DNA of 64,000 nt from JALYOK01 sp963840785 (GTDB lineage Bacteria; Pseudomonadota; Gammaproteobacteria; Burkholderiales; JALYOK01): NCBI GenBank assembly GCA_963840785.1, contig CAWJAF010000003.1, positions 1-64,000 on the forward strand, in the 5' to 3' direction. The notes below the pieces were generated by a model that searched no databases, was not told where the DNA came from, and saw only the letters and a list, made by a program, of their open reading frames with translations. Each line of letters starts with the position of its first letter. Positions within the stretch are counted from its first letter, which is position 1. The translations under genes were made by a program, and so were the position numbers. Shown one piece after another: positions 1-7,401 of the stretch.

Positions 1-360
1 TGCAAGCGAATACCAAGTACGGTCTTTAAACTGAACACCCGGTGTTTTTGCGCGTCGCGTCAAATGCCATTTCTTGAGTTGCGCATCGGTGGCAAACAAT
101 GAGCCGTTACGCTGAAAGAATTCATTGCGGCCAACGGATTTTGCATCCAGATAAATAATAACGGAAACTATCGAACCACGATCAGTTGACACTTTGGACG
201 ATGCCGATTCCGCTCGGGCAACACCAGCGACTACATTAGCGAATATGCCGAACAAAACGATTGTAAAAACAATACCGGCAATACCGCGCCACGATTTGAA
301 TTTCCGCGGGATCGTTATTTTTGATGACGTACACCGATGTTTAAGGCAATACCACTTCAA
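1..360 (-). CDS. Fimbrial outer-membrane usher, N-terminal part (cut by window edge)
   Basis: The reading frame is open from the window edge back to about position 360. It encodes a basic n-region, a hydrophobic stretch (GIVFTIVLFGIFANVVAGVARA) typical of a signal peptide, and then VIIYLDAKSVGRNEFFQRNG, which resembles the first strand of the usher plug or N-terminal domain. It lies directly downstream of the chaperone gene, where the usher sits in spore-coat-U type chaperone-usher loci. No ATG or GTG is available; the only ordinary start I find is TTG at 358-360, overlapping the chaperone 3' end by 20 bases. The family would be an outer-membrane pore that assembles secreted pilus subunits. 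The identification rests mostly on context because only about 120 residues are visible. Confidence 0.6.
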   Translation of the reverse strand, partial: MKWYCLKHRCTSSKITIPRKFKSWRGIAGIVFTIVLFGIFANVVAGVARAESASSKVSTDRGSIVSVIIYLDAKSVGRNEFFQRNGSLFATDAQLKKWHLTRRAKTPGVQFKDRTWYSLA

Positions 361-1096
361 AAATTTGTTCCTTGCCGTCGTCAAAACTCACAGCTAGTTG
401 AGCCGGGCCACTGGCGACTGCTTGCGCTACTGCAACCGGTATTACCCTCCGCGCACCCGGCAACACGTAAACGCCGCCTTCAAAGTGCGCCTCAATTTTG
501 TCTTTGCGTTTAATGCTCATTTCCCGTATCTGTGAATAAGCCGTGCCGCTATTCGCGCAAGTAATAGCGAGATTTTTTGCATCGGCCCTTGATGCACTAC
601 AGGACATCTCCCGCTTAGCCGCGGGAGGAGTGATGAAAACCGGCATCGACATAGCGAGCGCAATGGGCACATCAACGCTGCCCTTATTGGGTGCAGTTGC
701 CTCGGGAATTTCGCGCAAGACCAAGCGGTAGGTTAGTTGACGCGCAGGGTCATGCGGAACAAGCAACGCCAAGCGCACCACCTGTCGGCCTTTCGGCGCC
801 AATTTGACGATTGGCGGAGATAAAATGAGATCCTCTGTCAGAGTCGTCTCATCGCTGCCGTCCGGCTTTTGTCGCCAAACATTGACGTCCGCCTGCAACA
901 CCACCGGGGTATCACCTTCGTTGGTAATCGTGACCGCGATGGCACGATCTTTCGGGGTCATGTAAATTCGTACCGGAGTGACTGTAAACACACCGGCCAA
1001 TACGTCATTTCCGGCGACAAACGACAATAACGCGCAAGTGACCACGAGCCACTGCGCGTTAGTAGAAAAAATTGAACGCTTGCTAATTCCGATCAT
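341..1096 (-). CDS. Periplasmic pilus chaperone, PapD/FimC-like
   Basis: A 251-residue protein with an N-terminal hydrophobic segment (residues about 12-34) ending near a signal cleavage site. It is followed by an immunoglobulin-like domain: FTVTPVRIYMTPKDRAIAVT matches the first strand of pilus chaperones, and VRLALLVPHDPARQLTYRL the region that binds subunits. Proteins of this family hold secreted pilus subunits in the periplasm and hand them to the usher by donor-strand complementation. It lies between two coat-U type subunits and the usher, all on the minus strand, so one operon is likely. GAGGCGACC just upstream of the ATG is a reasonable ribosome site. Confidence 0.85.
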   Translation of the reverse strand: MIGISKRSIFSTNAQWLVVTCALLSFVAGNDVLAGVFTVTPVRIYMTPKDRAIAVTITNEGDTPVVLQADVNVWRQKPDGSDETTLTEDLILSPPIVKLAPKGRQVVRLALLVPHDPARQLTYRLVLREIPEATAPNKGSVDVPIALAMSMPVFITPPAAKREMSCSASRADAKNLAITCANSGTAYSQIREMSIKRKDKIEAHFEGGVYVLPGARRVIPVAVAQAVASGPAQLAVSFDDGKEQIFEVVLP

Positions 1097-1198
1097 GTTG
1101 GTCGCCTCCTAAGATGATCCGGAAATACTGACATAGATCGGGAGAGATAAGCAACGATGAGTTAAACAAATGGGTTAAGCTAGCAATGATTTTTCACC

Positions 1199-1600
1199 TT
1201 AGAAGCTAATAAGAACTTCGAGGGGACCATCGGGACCGTCGGCGCTATAGATCCGTAACTCGGTGACCGTACCCGCCCCAATAAAGGGATTCGGCGTGCC
1301 CGAATATTTCGCTGCGAGTGCCTCGCCGGAACCGAAAAAGTAACGAAAGGCACCACCGTGGGAACCTAAAAACGGTCGACCAGGCTGCGGATCAATACTG
1401 ACAAATTGAGACGATTCGCATACCACGTGAACTGCAGCGCCCGTGCTTTGACTTAGCGATTCGCTCAAACACAAGCCGGGTCGCGCCAACAAAGAAATGT
1501 TAACGTTGAACGACCCGACCTTCGAATCAGCCAAACTCACGGAACCAATCAACAGCCCAGCGACCGCCCCGAGTAGTTTATGCACAGCCGCTTTCTGCAC
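1199..1600 (-). CDS. Spore coat protein U-like pilus subunit (divergent, second copy)
   Basis: A 133-residue protein with a signal peptide (cleavage probably after SLA near residue 24). The mature start SKVGSFNVNISLLARPGLC is close to the neighbouring coat-U protein (AIGNFNVNITLTSVC). The central part differs from its neighbour, but the C-terminus LEVLISF matches the usual terminal beta strand. Its start lies 9 bases after the stop of the upstream subunit gene, so they are probably co-transcribed. It is likely a minor or tip subunit of the same secreted pilus; that role is inferred. Confidence 0.65.
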   Translation of the reverse strand: MQKAAVHKLLGAVAGLLIGSVSLADSKVGSFNVNISLLARPGLCLSESLSQSTGAAVHVVCESSQFVSIDPQPGRPFLGSHGGAFRYFFGSGEALAAKYSGTPNPFIGAGTVTELRIYSADGPDGPLEVLISF

Positions 1601-1609
1601 ACCCCGAAT

Positions 1610-2059
1610 TTAGTAAGTAATCGTTAAGGTGCGTTGCTTGTTTGTCGCTGCTGCGTTGGTGCATGACGCTGTTGCGCAGGTACCCGCTTGCGCGGCGGCC
1701 ATCGAACCTGTGACCGAGTATGCCTGCGCAGCGCCATTGCCGGTGCCGCCGGCAGCGCTAAGGCCCAACGTATAGGCCAGATTTACTGCATCATCCGTTA
1801 CGGAAGTCTGATCCAGCGCAATGGTGTAAGGCAGCGAGTTCGTGCACTGAACGGAGAATGCACCCCCCGTGCCGGCGGACGCGCCCACTTGGAATGACGA
1901 ATACGTAAAATTGATATCGGCGGTGCTAGTGACTTGGCAAACCGACGTCAAGGTGATGTTGACATTAAAGTTACCGATCGCCGTGGCTGCATTTGCAACA
2001 CCCGTGCCAGCTCCAACAAATCCCAGTAAAGCAATTAGAAGAAGTTTCTTCATTTTCAA
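1610..2059 (-). CDS. Spore coat protein U (SCPU) domain pilus subunit
   Basis: A 149-residue secreted protein. Residues 1-24 are a signal peptide (MKMKKLLLIALLGFVGAGTG, then VANA). The SCPU domain follows, with NFNVNITLTSVCQV, a central cysteine in FSVQCTNSLPY, paired cysteines in GTCATASC, and a terminal LTITY strand, as is usual in this family. SCPU proteins form surface fibres assembled by a chaperone and usher. It is the first gene of the minus-strand operon, and the 205 bases upstream are AT-rich and probably contain its promoter. Confidence 0.85.
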   Translation of the reverse strand: MKMKKLLLIALLGFVGAGTGVANAATAIGNFNVNITLTSVCQVTSTADINFTYSSFQVGASAGTGGAFSVQCTNSLPYTIALDQTSVTDDAVNLAYTLGLSAAGGTGNGAAQAYSVTGSMAAAQAGTCATASCTNAAATNKQRTLTITY

Positions 2060-2264
2060 TCCAATACGTTAAATGTCGAAAGTGACACGTTATGTAGAGT
2101 AGCACGGAAAATATCATCGTCAAGATTAAATTTGGCTTCTAAATTGTTAATTTTTATGTATTTTAGTGAAAATTTTCCCTCGGATTGCCAGATGTGCAAT
2201 GCTCGATAACTAACTTGATATAAGCAATATAATATACTGATAAAAAATAATAATATTTAATTTT

Positions 2265-2942
2265 TTATTCTTTAAACTTAATATTTCCGTTGTGAAGTGC
2301 GGTAGCCACGAGCGCTCCTGCAAAGCCGCGTTGCTCGAGTAGCCGCAAATCTGATTCATCGCGAACACCACCCGCAGCATATATTTCCGAGTTGGGCTTT
2401 CTTTGTTTTAGCGTTCCTAGCAAGTCGTGATCAGGCCCACTTTCATTGCCGACGTGTGCTAGGTTCATCACGAGGATCTTTTGAGGCCAGATTGCAGCAT
2501 TGCCAAGGACATCCGGCGGGCCCAAGAAGGCTTCTCCAATAAAATCCAGCGACAATATCCAACTTGCGGGTGCCAGCGTCTGCAGCCAATTTGTTCTCGA
2601 CAGACCTTCACTACCGATCACCAAAGTGCCAAGTTCGATTTCTTGCAACTCCGTAAATGTTTCCAAATTGGCGATACCGGCGTCGACCCAAAACTGAATC
2701 ATTGGAAAATTAACTTTAAGCTCTTTGAGTAGGGGCAATTGCGGTCGACCGAATCGAATCGCTTCTAGATCAGCGATATACACCGTATCACATGAGAAGT
2801 GCTCGATAAATGCTTGGAGAATGGCTTCTGGAGCGGCGCTCAGGCATAATACTGACTGCACCGGACGATAGTTATCGCGTTCCCCACGACGCGCGTGAAC
2901 CACCTGACCGGCCATCAAATCCATCACGGGAATCAGTTTCAT
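2265..2942 (-). CDS. HisA/HisF-like TIM-barrel protein of the H4MPT gene set
   Basis: A 225-residue protein starting MKLIPVMDLMAGQVVHARRG, the same N-terminal pattern as HisA (Asp in MDL, VHARRG), and ending with AAGGVRDESDLRLLEQRGFAGALVATALH, the phosphate-binding C-terminal half of a HisA/HisF barrel. It is not in a histidine operon. Methylotrophs carrying the tetrahydromethanopterin C1 pathway have a HisA-like gene in their cofactor clusters, which is the better fit. The reaction of this paralogue is not established to my knowledge. Its start codon is only 11 bases from the divergent ATP-grasp gene, so a shared regulatory region must be very compact or lie within the coding sequences. Confidence 0.75.
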   Translation of the reverse strand: MKLIPVMDLMAGQVVHARRGERDNYRPVQSVLCLSAAPEAILQAFIEHFSCDTVYIADLEAIRFGRPQLPLLKELKVNFPMIQFWVDAGIANLETFTELQEIELGTLVIGSEGLSRTNWLQTLAPASWILSLDFIGEAFLGPPDVLGNAAIWPQKILVMNLAHVGNESGPDHDLLGTLKQRKPNSEIYAAGGVRDESDLRLLEQRGFAGALVATALHNGNIKFKE

Positions 2943-2953
2943 CGCAGAATCGT

Positions 2954-3964
2954 ATGCGTCTATTGGTCTTTGAATTTATCACAGGCGGAGGATTCCTCGG
3001 CGCAGCCTTGCCGGCATCTTTGCTGTTCGAGGGCGGCATGATGAGAAATGCATTGTTGACCGACCTCGCGTCTATCCCCGAGGTCGATGTGACGTTGACC
3101 CGCGATTCTCGTTGTCCGTGGCCCGACTCCGCGTTTTCCATTAGGCGTATTGAACCCAATGGCGGTGAGAGCGGCTTCGACCTGTTCCAGCGCGCGCTCG
3201 TTGACGTAGAAGTCGTTTGGCCGATCGCGCCAGAAACGCGGGGCGCGTTGGCACATTTAGCAAGGTTGGCTCGCAAGGCCGGAAAATTTGTGTGCTTGAG
3301 CGATCCTAAAACATTGGCGATTTGCGCAAGTAAATTTAAAACCGCTTCAGTCCTTGAAAATGCGGGAGTTAACGTTGTGCCGACATTTCGGGCAACTGAT
3401 TCGTCGCCTCCCATTGCTGGCGAATGGGTAAGTAAACCGGACGATGGCGTTGGCGGCGATGGCATTCGCCGTTGGCCCACGCGTGATGCGGCATTGCAAG
3501 CAATCTTAGCGGCAACGCGACATTCATGGATACTCCAACCGATGTATCACGGAGAATCCCTATCTATGTCCCTTTTCTGTGCTGATGGATCAGCATTGTT
3601 AATCTCAATAAATCAACAGCGCGTTCTGTGGCGACATGATCAGGTTTTGCTTGCAGACTTGACGGTCAATTCGATACCGAATACCGAGCCAAACTTTTTC
3701 GCGCTTGCTCAGCAAATAGTTAGGGCACTGCCAGGGCTAAGTGGGTATGTAGGCGTCGATCTCGTACGAGGTGATGACGGCATATTGACGGTTCTGGAAA
3801 TCAATCCGCGTCTAACGACTTCTTACTGTGGCTTACGCGAGGCGCTCGGCGTTAATGTCGCTCAGTTGGTGCTTTGCAATCGCGAAGGCGAACCGCCGCA
3901 CGCGATGGCATTTCCGCAAAATAAGCTAGTTCACCTCCATCTTTCCTCCGCCTGTGATGGATGA
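2954..3964 (+). CDS. ATP-grasp enzyme of the H4MPT/methanofuran gene set
   Basis: A 336-residue protein beginning MRLLVFEFITGGGF. I chose the ATG at 2954; an upstream in-frame extension would run through the divergent gene. The ATP-grasp fold is shown by EWVSKPDDGVGGDGIRRW (nucleotide-binding lysine and glycine loop), LQPMYHGESLSMSLF, and the metal-binding LEINPRLTTSYCGLREALG near the C-terminus. ATP-grasp proteins of this type occur in methylotroph H4MPT clusters and are expected to join an amino group to a carboxylate, for example in a cofactor side chain. The next gene overlaps its end by 8 bases, which suggests translational coupling. Confidence 0.8.
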   Translation: MRLLVFEFITGGGFLGAALPASLLFEGGMMRNALLTDLASIPEVDVTLTRDSRCPWPDSAFSIRRIEPNGGESGFDLFQRALVDVEVVWPIAPETRGALAHLARLARKAGKFVCLSDPKTLAICASKFKTASVLENAGVNVVPTFRATDSSPPIAGEWVSKPDDGVGGDGIRRWPTRDAALQAILAATRHSWILQPMYHGESLSMSLFCADGSALLISINQQRVLWRHDQVLLADLTVNSIPNTEPNFFALAQQIVRALPGLSGYVGVDLVRGDDGILTVLEINPRLTTSYCGLREALGVNVAQLVLCNREGEPPHAMAFPQNKLVHLHLSSACDG

Positions 3965-4988
3965 CATTCTGGGATGGGACATAGGCGGTGCGAATCTAAA
4001 GGCCGCACGGATTAACACAGCGGGTGCCGTGTCCGCAGTCATTCAAATTCCGTGTCCACTATGGCGAGGTCTTTCCGAATTGACACAGGCAATGCAAACC
4101 GCCATCGAATTCGTCGGCACTCGCAAGCGACACGCAATTACTATGACCGGCGAAATGGTCGATCTCTTCCCCAGTCGCTCAGTGGGCGTTATTGAAATCG
4201 CTCGCTTCGTAAGCGATATCGTGGGAGAAAGCCATGTAGGGTTTTATTGCGGAGACCGGCAATTCGCCTCAATTCACCAGGTTGCCAATGTCACAGAAAG
4301 AATCGCATCTGCGAATTGGCTGGCGTCAGCGGAATTTGTGGCAAGCAAAACGCGTTCAGGAATTTTTGTTGATATGGGTAGCACCACCACCGACGTCGTC
4401 GCAATCGTCAATAGCAAACCACACTTTCGCGGTCGCGACGATTATTCACGCCTGGTAAGCCATGAGCTCGTTTACAGCGGCGTCACGCGAACACCACTCA
4501 TGGCGATACTTGACCATGTGGAATTTTGTGGTGACGACGTTGCGGTAATCGCCGAGTATTTTGCGACAGCGGCCGATGTATATCGCATCCTTGGCGAGCT
4601 GCCAGAGAACGCCGATCAACATCCAACGGCCGATGGCACAGACGATACGCAACTTGCAAGCGCCCGGCGCCTAGCAAGGATGATTGGGCGCGACGTGGAA
4701 TCAGAGCCCATGGAAAAATGGAGTGTACTTGCAAGATCATTTCGTCAGGCGCAATTGGCAAAGGTAAACCGCGGCATCGATACGGTTCTGGCGCGAGCGG
4801 ACTTGCCATTCGCGACACCGATAGTCGGCGCCGGTATAGGCGAATTTATTGTGCGGGAAATCGCACGCGAACGCGAAAGCAACTATCGCTCGTTTGGCCA
4901 ACTGTGTGAGGTTGACGGTCCAAGCGAGGACGCTGTCACGCGTGTTGCGCCAGCAAGTGCCGTCGCGTTATTGGCACAAAACAGATGA
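3957..4988 (+). CDS. Hydantoinase/oxoprolinase-like protein of the H4MPT set (MfnF-like)
   Basis: A protein of about 343 residues. DILGWDIGGANLKAARI at the N-terminus is an actin/ASKHA-like phosphate loop, and GIFVDMGSTTTDVVAI around residue 142 is the second phosphate loop seen in hydantoinase A-like proteins. Archaeal MfnF, which couples the aminomethylfuran unit to a pterin or tyramine unit in methanofuran synthesis, belongs to this superfamily, and related genes are found in H4MPT clusters of methylotrophs. The ATG at 3957 overlaps the upstream gene and its stop overlaps the kinase start (ATGA), so the three plus-strand genes form a tight operon. The exact reaction is inferred. Confidence 0.75.
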   Translation: MDDILGWDIGGANLKAARINTAGAVSAVIQIPCPLWRGLSELTQAMQTAIEFVGTRKRHAITMTGEMVDLFPSRSVGVIEIARFVSDIVGESHVGFYCGDRQFASIHQVANVTERIASANWLASAEFVASKTRSGIFVDMGSTTTDVVAIVNSKPHFRGRDDYSRLVSHELVYSGVTRTPLMAILDHVEFCGDDVAVIAEYFATAADVYRILGELPENADQHPTADGTDDTQLASARRLARMIGRDVESEPMEKWSVLARSFRQAQLAKVNRGIDTVLARADLPFATPIVGAGIGEFIVREIARERESNYRSFGQLCEVDGPSEDAVTRVAPASAVALLAQNR

Positions 4989-5572
4989 CCTGCATCGTGA
5001 AAATTGGCGGTAGCCTGTGCGATGATCTTCGGCTTGAAGCCTGGCTTGAAATGTTAGTCGAATTTGGTGTCGGAAAGGTAATGGTCGTTCCTGGTGGCGG
5101 CCCCTATGCCGACGTCGTTCGAATACAACAAAAGCGTTGGAAATTTTCTGACAGCATTGCCCATTCCTTAGCCGTGAGAGCCATGGACCAATTCGCGTTG
5201 CAATTGGCCGGGATTAATACGCGGCTCGTTTTGGCGGCAACGCTTACCGCGCTAAACGACGCATTGTCAAAACGTAATGTTGCGGTATGGCTACCGAGTG
5301 AAATTGTATTGGCGGCGCGGGATATTGCGCAAACTTGGGAGGTGACCTCAGACAGTCTGGCCGCGTGGCTCGCTCGCGAGTTGTATGCGGATCGCCTGAT
5401 ATTGATTAAGTCGTGCCTAGTTCCGGAAGGCGCGAATTTTGAGAACATGTCGAAACTTGGTATTCTCGACGAGGGATTTCTCACGATGGTTTCCGGTGCA
5501 AAATTTCCAGTCGATGTCGTATCTGTCACCGATCTTGAGCGAGTCCGCAATATTCTAACGCAAATGCCTTAA
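4985..5572 (+). CDS. Amino acid kinase family protein, MfnE-like
   Basis: A 195-residue protein with the amino acid kinase signature: IVKIGGSLCDD at the start, VVPGGGPYADVVR near residue 36, and WEVTSDSLAAWLA, the substrate and ATP region, near residue 120. It is short for an aspartokinase and matches the size of MfnE, which phosphorylates 5-(aminomethyl)furan-3-ylmethyl phosphate in methanofuran synthesis. The MfnB-like gene encoded about 1 kb away on the other strand would make the substrate, which supports the assignment. Start overlaps the upstream stop by four bases. Confidence 0.75.
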   Translation: MTCIVKIGGSLCDDLRLEAWLEMLVEFGVGKVMVVPGGGPYADVVRIQQKRWKFSDSIAHSLAVRAMDQFALQLAGINTRLVLAATLTALNDALSKRNVAVWLPSEIVLAARDIAQTWEVTSDSLAAWLARELYADRLILIKSCLVPEGANFENMSKLGILDEGFLTMVSGAKFPVDVVSVTDLERVRNILTQMP

Positions 5573-5592
5573 CATTTATTTTGGACACAATA

Positions 5593-6129
5593 GTGATCAG
5601 ATACCTAAAACATTTCGTATACGCCCTATCAATCGGCATTCTAACCAGTTGTACAGGGCAGCCTATTGTACCGTTAGATACGGTGCAATCTGTCGATCTC
5701 GATCGTTACCTCGGCACATGGTACGAGATCGCGTTGCTGCCAAACAAGTTCCAAGCGATGTGCGTCGCCGATACGCAAGCGCACTATCGCAAGGACGGCG
5801 ATGGAATTGCTGTCAGAAATCGCTGCCGAAAGAACGACGGCTCAGTTGCTGAGATCCATGGTGTAGCAAAAGTTGCCGAGGGCGGCGGCAACGCGAAATT
5901 GCGAGTGAGTTTCTTCCGACCCTTCTACGGTGACTATTGGGTTTTGGCAATCGATCCCGAATACGGGTGGGTTTTGGTGGGCGAACCGCGGCGCAAGTTC
6001 GCCTGGGTGCTAGCGAGAAAACCTAATCTGGGCGAAGCCACGCTAAACCTTATATTCGACAAAGCCGCTAAGTTCGGTTTTCCAAAAGAGAACTTTCGCC
6101 TGACACCGCAGAAACGGTTGATTGAGTAA
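5593..6129 (+). CDS. Outer-membrane lipocalin (Blc-like lipoprotein)
   Basis: The signal peptide ends in a lipobox (ILTSC), followed by the lipocalin signature LDRYLGTWYEIALLPNKFQ, the second motif YWVLAIDPEYGWVLVGEP and the conserved arginine region. Bacterial lipocalins of this type are outer-membrane lipoproteins that bind fatty acids or lysophospholipids. I prefer the GTG at 5593, which gives a compact lipoprotein signal peptide; a TTG at 5581 would add four residues. The gene follows the MfnE-like kinase by 20 bases and may be co-transcribed. Its last 62 bases overlap the convergent MfnB-like gene. No functional link to the cofactor genes is evident. Confidence 0.85.
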   Translation: MIRYLKHFVYALSIGILTSCTGQPIVPLDTVQSVDLDRYLGTWYEIALLPNKFQAMCVADTQAHYRKDGDGIAVRNRCRKNDGSVAEIHGVAKVAEGGGNAKLRVSFFRPFYGDYWVLAIDPEYGWVLVGEPRRKFAWVLARKPNLGEATLNLIFDKAAKFGFPKENFRLTPQKRLIE

Positions 6130-6838
6130 GTGTGTGTCCGCTCCGACTGCGTGGAATGCGAGAGCGAACTGAGCGAAACGCATCAATATCTAACTGCGCA
6201 GTACGATCTGTGCCGCAACACAATGCACCTCGGAAACCGAGGTAGTCTGGCGACATTGCCAGCAACGGCGCGATATCCTCGATACGCAGTGAGCCCGCGA
6301 GCCCACAAAGCAGATTTAACGAAAGTGCGCGTTCAACAAAGCGCTTTAGATCGGTATCGCGATGCCGCGCGCGGAGCCCCCCTCCCCGCTTATCAACAGT
6401 GTCCACCATAACACCATGGAAACCATTTCCCGCCAGTTCATCGATCCAATCCAACGGCAAGATATCATCGCCAAATAAAACTGCAATAAGCCGCACGTCA
6501 ACATTTGTGTTGCCCGCCTTCAGCAGCTCAATCATTTCTCGCCAAGATTTTTTGTCACTGCGGCTAGGGTCAATGCCGATCTTGACAATATCAACGCCCG
6601 TTTCCGCGGTTGCCAATACTTGGTGCGCAATCTGAGCAGGTTCGTTTGGTGCATCGCCGATCGTCGCACTTACCGTAACGCGCTTGCCGAGGGCGGCGAC
6701 GATTTCACGGATGGTCCTAAGCGGCAGTGCGCCGAGCGCGCCTTCGCGTGGATTCTTCAGGTCAATAATATCGGCGTCCAAATCCAACGCCATTTTTGCC
6801 TCAGCAACCGTCATGACACTGGCGAGCATGTTCGTCAT
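6068..6838 (-). CDS. (5-formylfuran-3-yl)methyl phosphate synthase-like protein (MfnB-like)
   Basis: A 256-residue protein. MLASVMTVAEAKMALDLDADIIDLKNPREGALGALP holds the Schiff-base lysine (DLKNP) typical of MfnB, which makes the furan precursor of methanofuran from two molecules of glyceraldehyde 3-phosphate. VDIVKIGID, GVMVDTVDKRGG and the phosphate-binding CGLAGSL and YLGFRGALC follow in the expected order. About 35 residues at the C-terminus (SRIPRSRSGH onward) look unlike the family and are encoded antisense to the lipocalin 3' end, so they may result from loss of the normal stop. The start overlaps the DUF447-like gene. Confidence 0.8.
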   Translation of the reverse strand: MTNMLASVMTVAEAKMALDLDADIIDLKNPREGALGALPLRTIREIVAALGKRVTVSATIGDAPNEPAQIAHQVLATAETGVDIVKIGIDPSRSDKKSWREMIELLKAGNTNVDVRLIAVLFGDDILPLDWIDELAGNGFHGVMVDTVDKRGGGLRARHRDTDLKRFVERALSLNLLCGLAGSLRIEDIAPLLAMSPDYLGFRGALCCGTDRTAQLDIDAFRSVRSRIPRSRSGHTLTQSTVSAVSGESSLLENRT

Positions 6839-7401
6839 GCGTTAATTGTTTCTCGATACTGATCGACTCTTTCCTGCAACCAACTCCATGCCTCAAGTTC
6901 GATCGGGCCAGCTGTTTTCTCGATGGCGATGGCTAAATAGCGCCACTCACTTTCAATTTTCTCTCGCGATAACATATGTAATCGACTGACTAACACAGCG
7001 CCTTCAATGACTGCCGCTTGAGCACGGTTGAATCCGCGAAATGCGCCACGAGATTCATTGTGAATACGCTTACAAAATAATCTCGGTCGCTCTGAATTTT
7101 CTTCAACCCGGTCGAGTATCAGTTCACTATGCCCAAGCGAGTTTGCGAGTCGCACTCCGGAAAACGCCATTGCCGGGCAGGTTGGCCAATCGCGCTTTGC
7201 GCCAGTAACGCAGCCGGCAAACACGCGCACATCGTCACAAAAATTTTGTACTGCATAGCCGCTCGATAACACATTGTCCAATGTCGTTGAAGGCTTAAAC
7301 GGCGCCAGAATGACAAGCCCCGATTCCTCGCGAATGCCCATCGGCGCGATATGAACAACACCGTCAGGCGACTGTGTTGTGATAATGGTTTCGAAAATCA
7401 T
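6835..7401 (-). CDS. DUF447-family protein of the H4MPT set
   Basis: A 188-residue protein beginning MIFETIITTQSPDGVVHIAPMGI, which resembles a flavin-binding split-barrel (DUF447). Genes of this kind occur in methanogen and methylotroph C1 cofactor clusters. I chose the ATG at 7401 because it overlaps the stop of the upstream gene as ATGA and starts exactly where the family similarity begins; the upstream in-frame sequence is coding for the neighbour. The catalytic role is not known to me. It is third in a four-gene minus-strand operon with overlapping ends. Confidence 0.7.
   Translation of the reverse strand: MIFETIITTQSPDGVVHIAPMGIREESGLVILAPFKPSTTLDNVLSSGYAVQNFCDDVRVFAGCVTGAKRDWPTCPAMAFSGVRLANSLGHSELILDRVEENSERPRLFCKRIHNESRGAFRGFNRAQAAVIEGAVLVSRLHMLSREKIESEWRYLAIAIEKTAGPIELEAWSWLQERVDQYRETINA

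Noticed and set aside
2872..3480. Long antisense frame of 202 codons across the ATP-grasp gene
   Set aside because: It is a shadow of a clearly real ATP-grasp gene; no family motif is visible in it.
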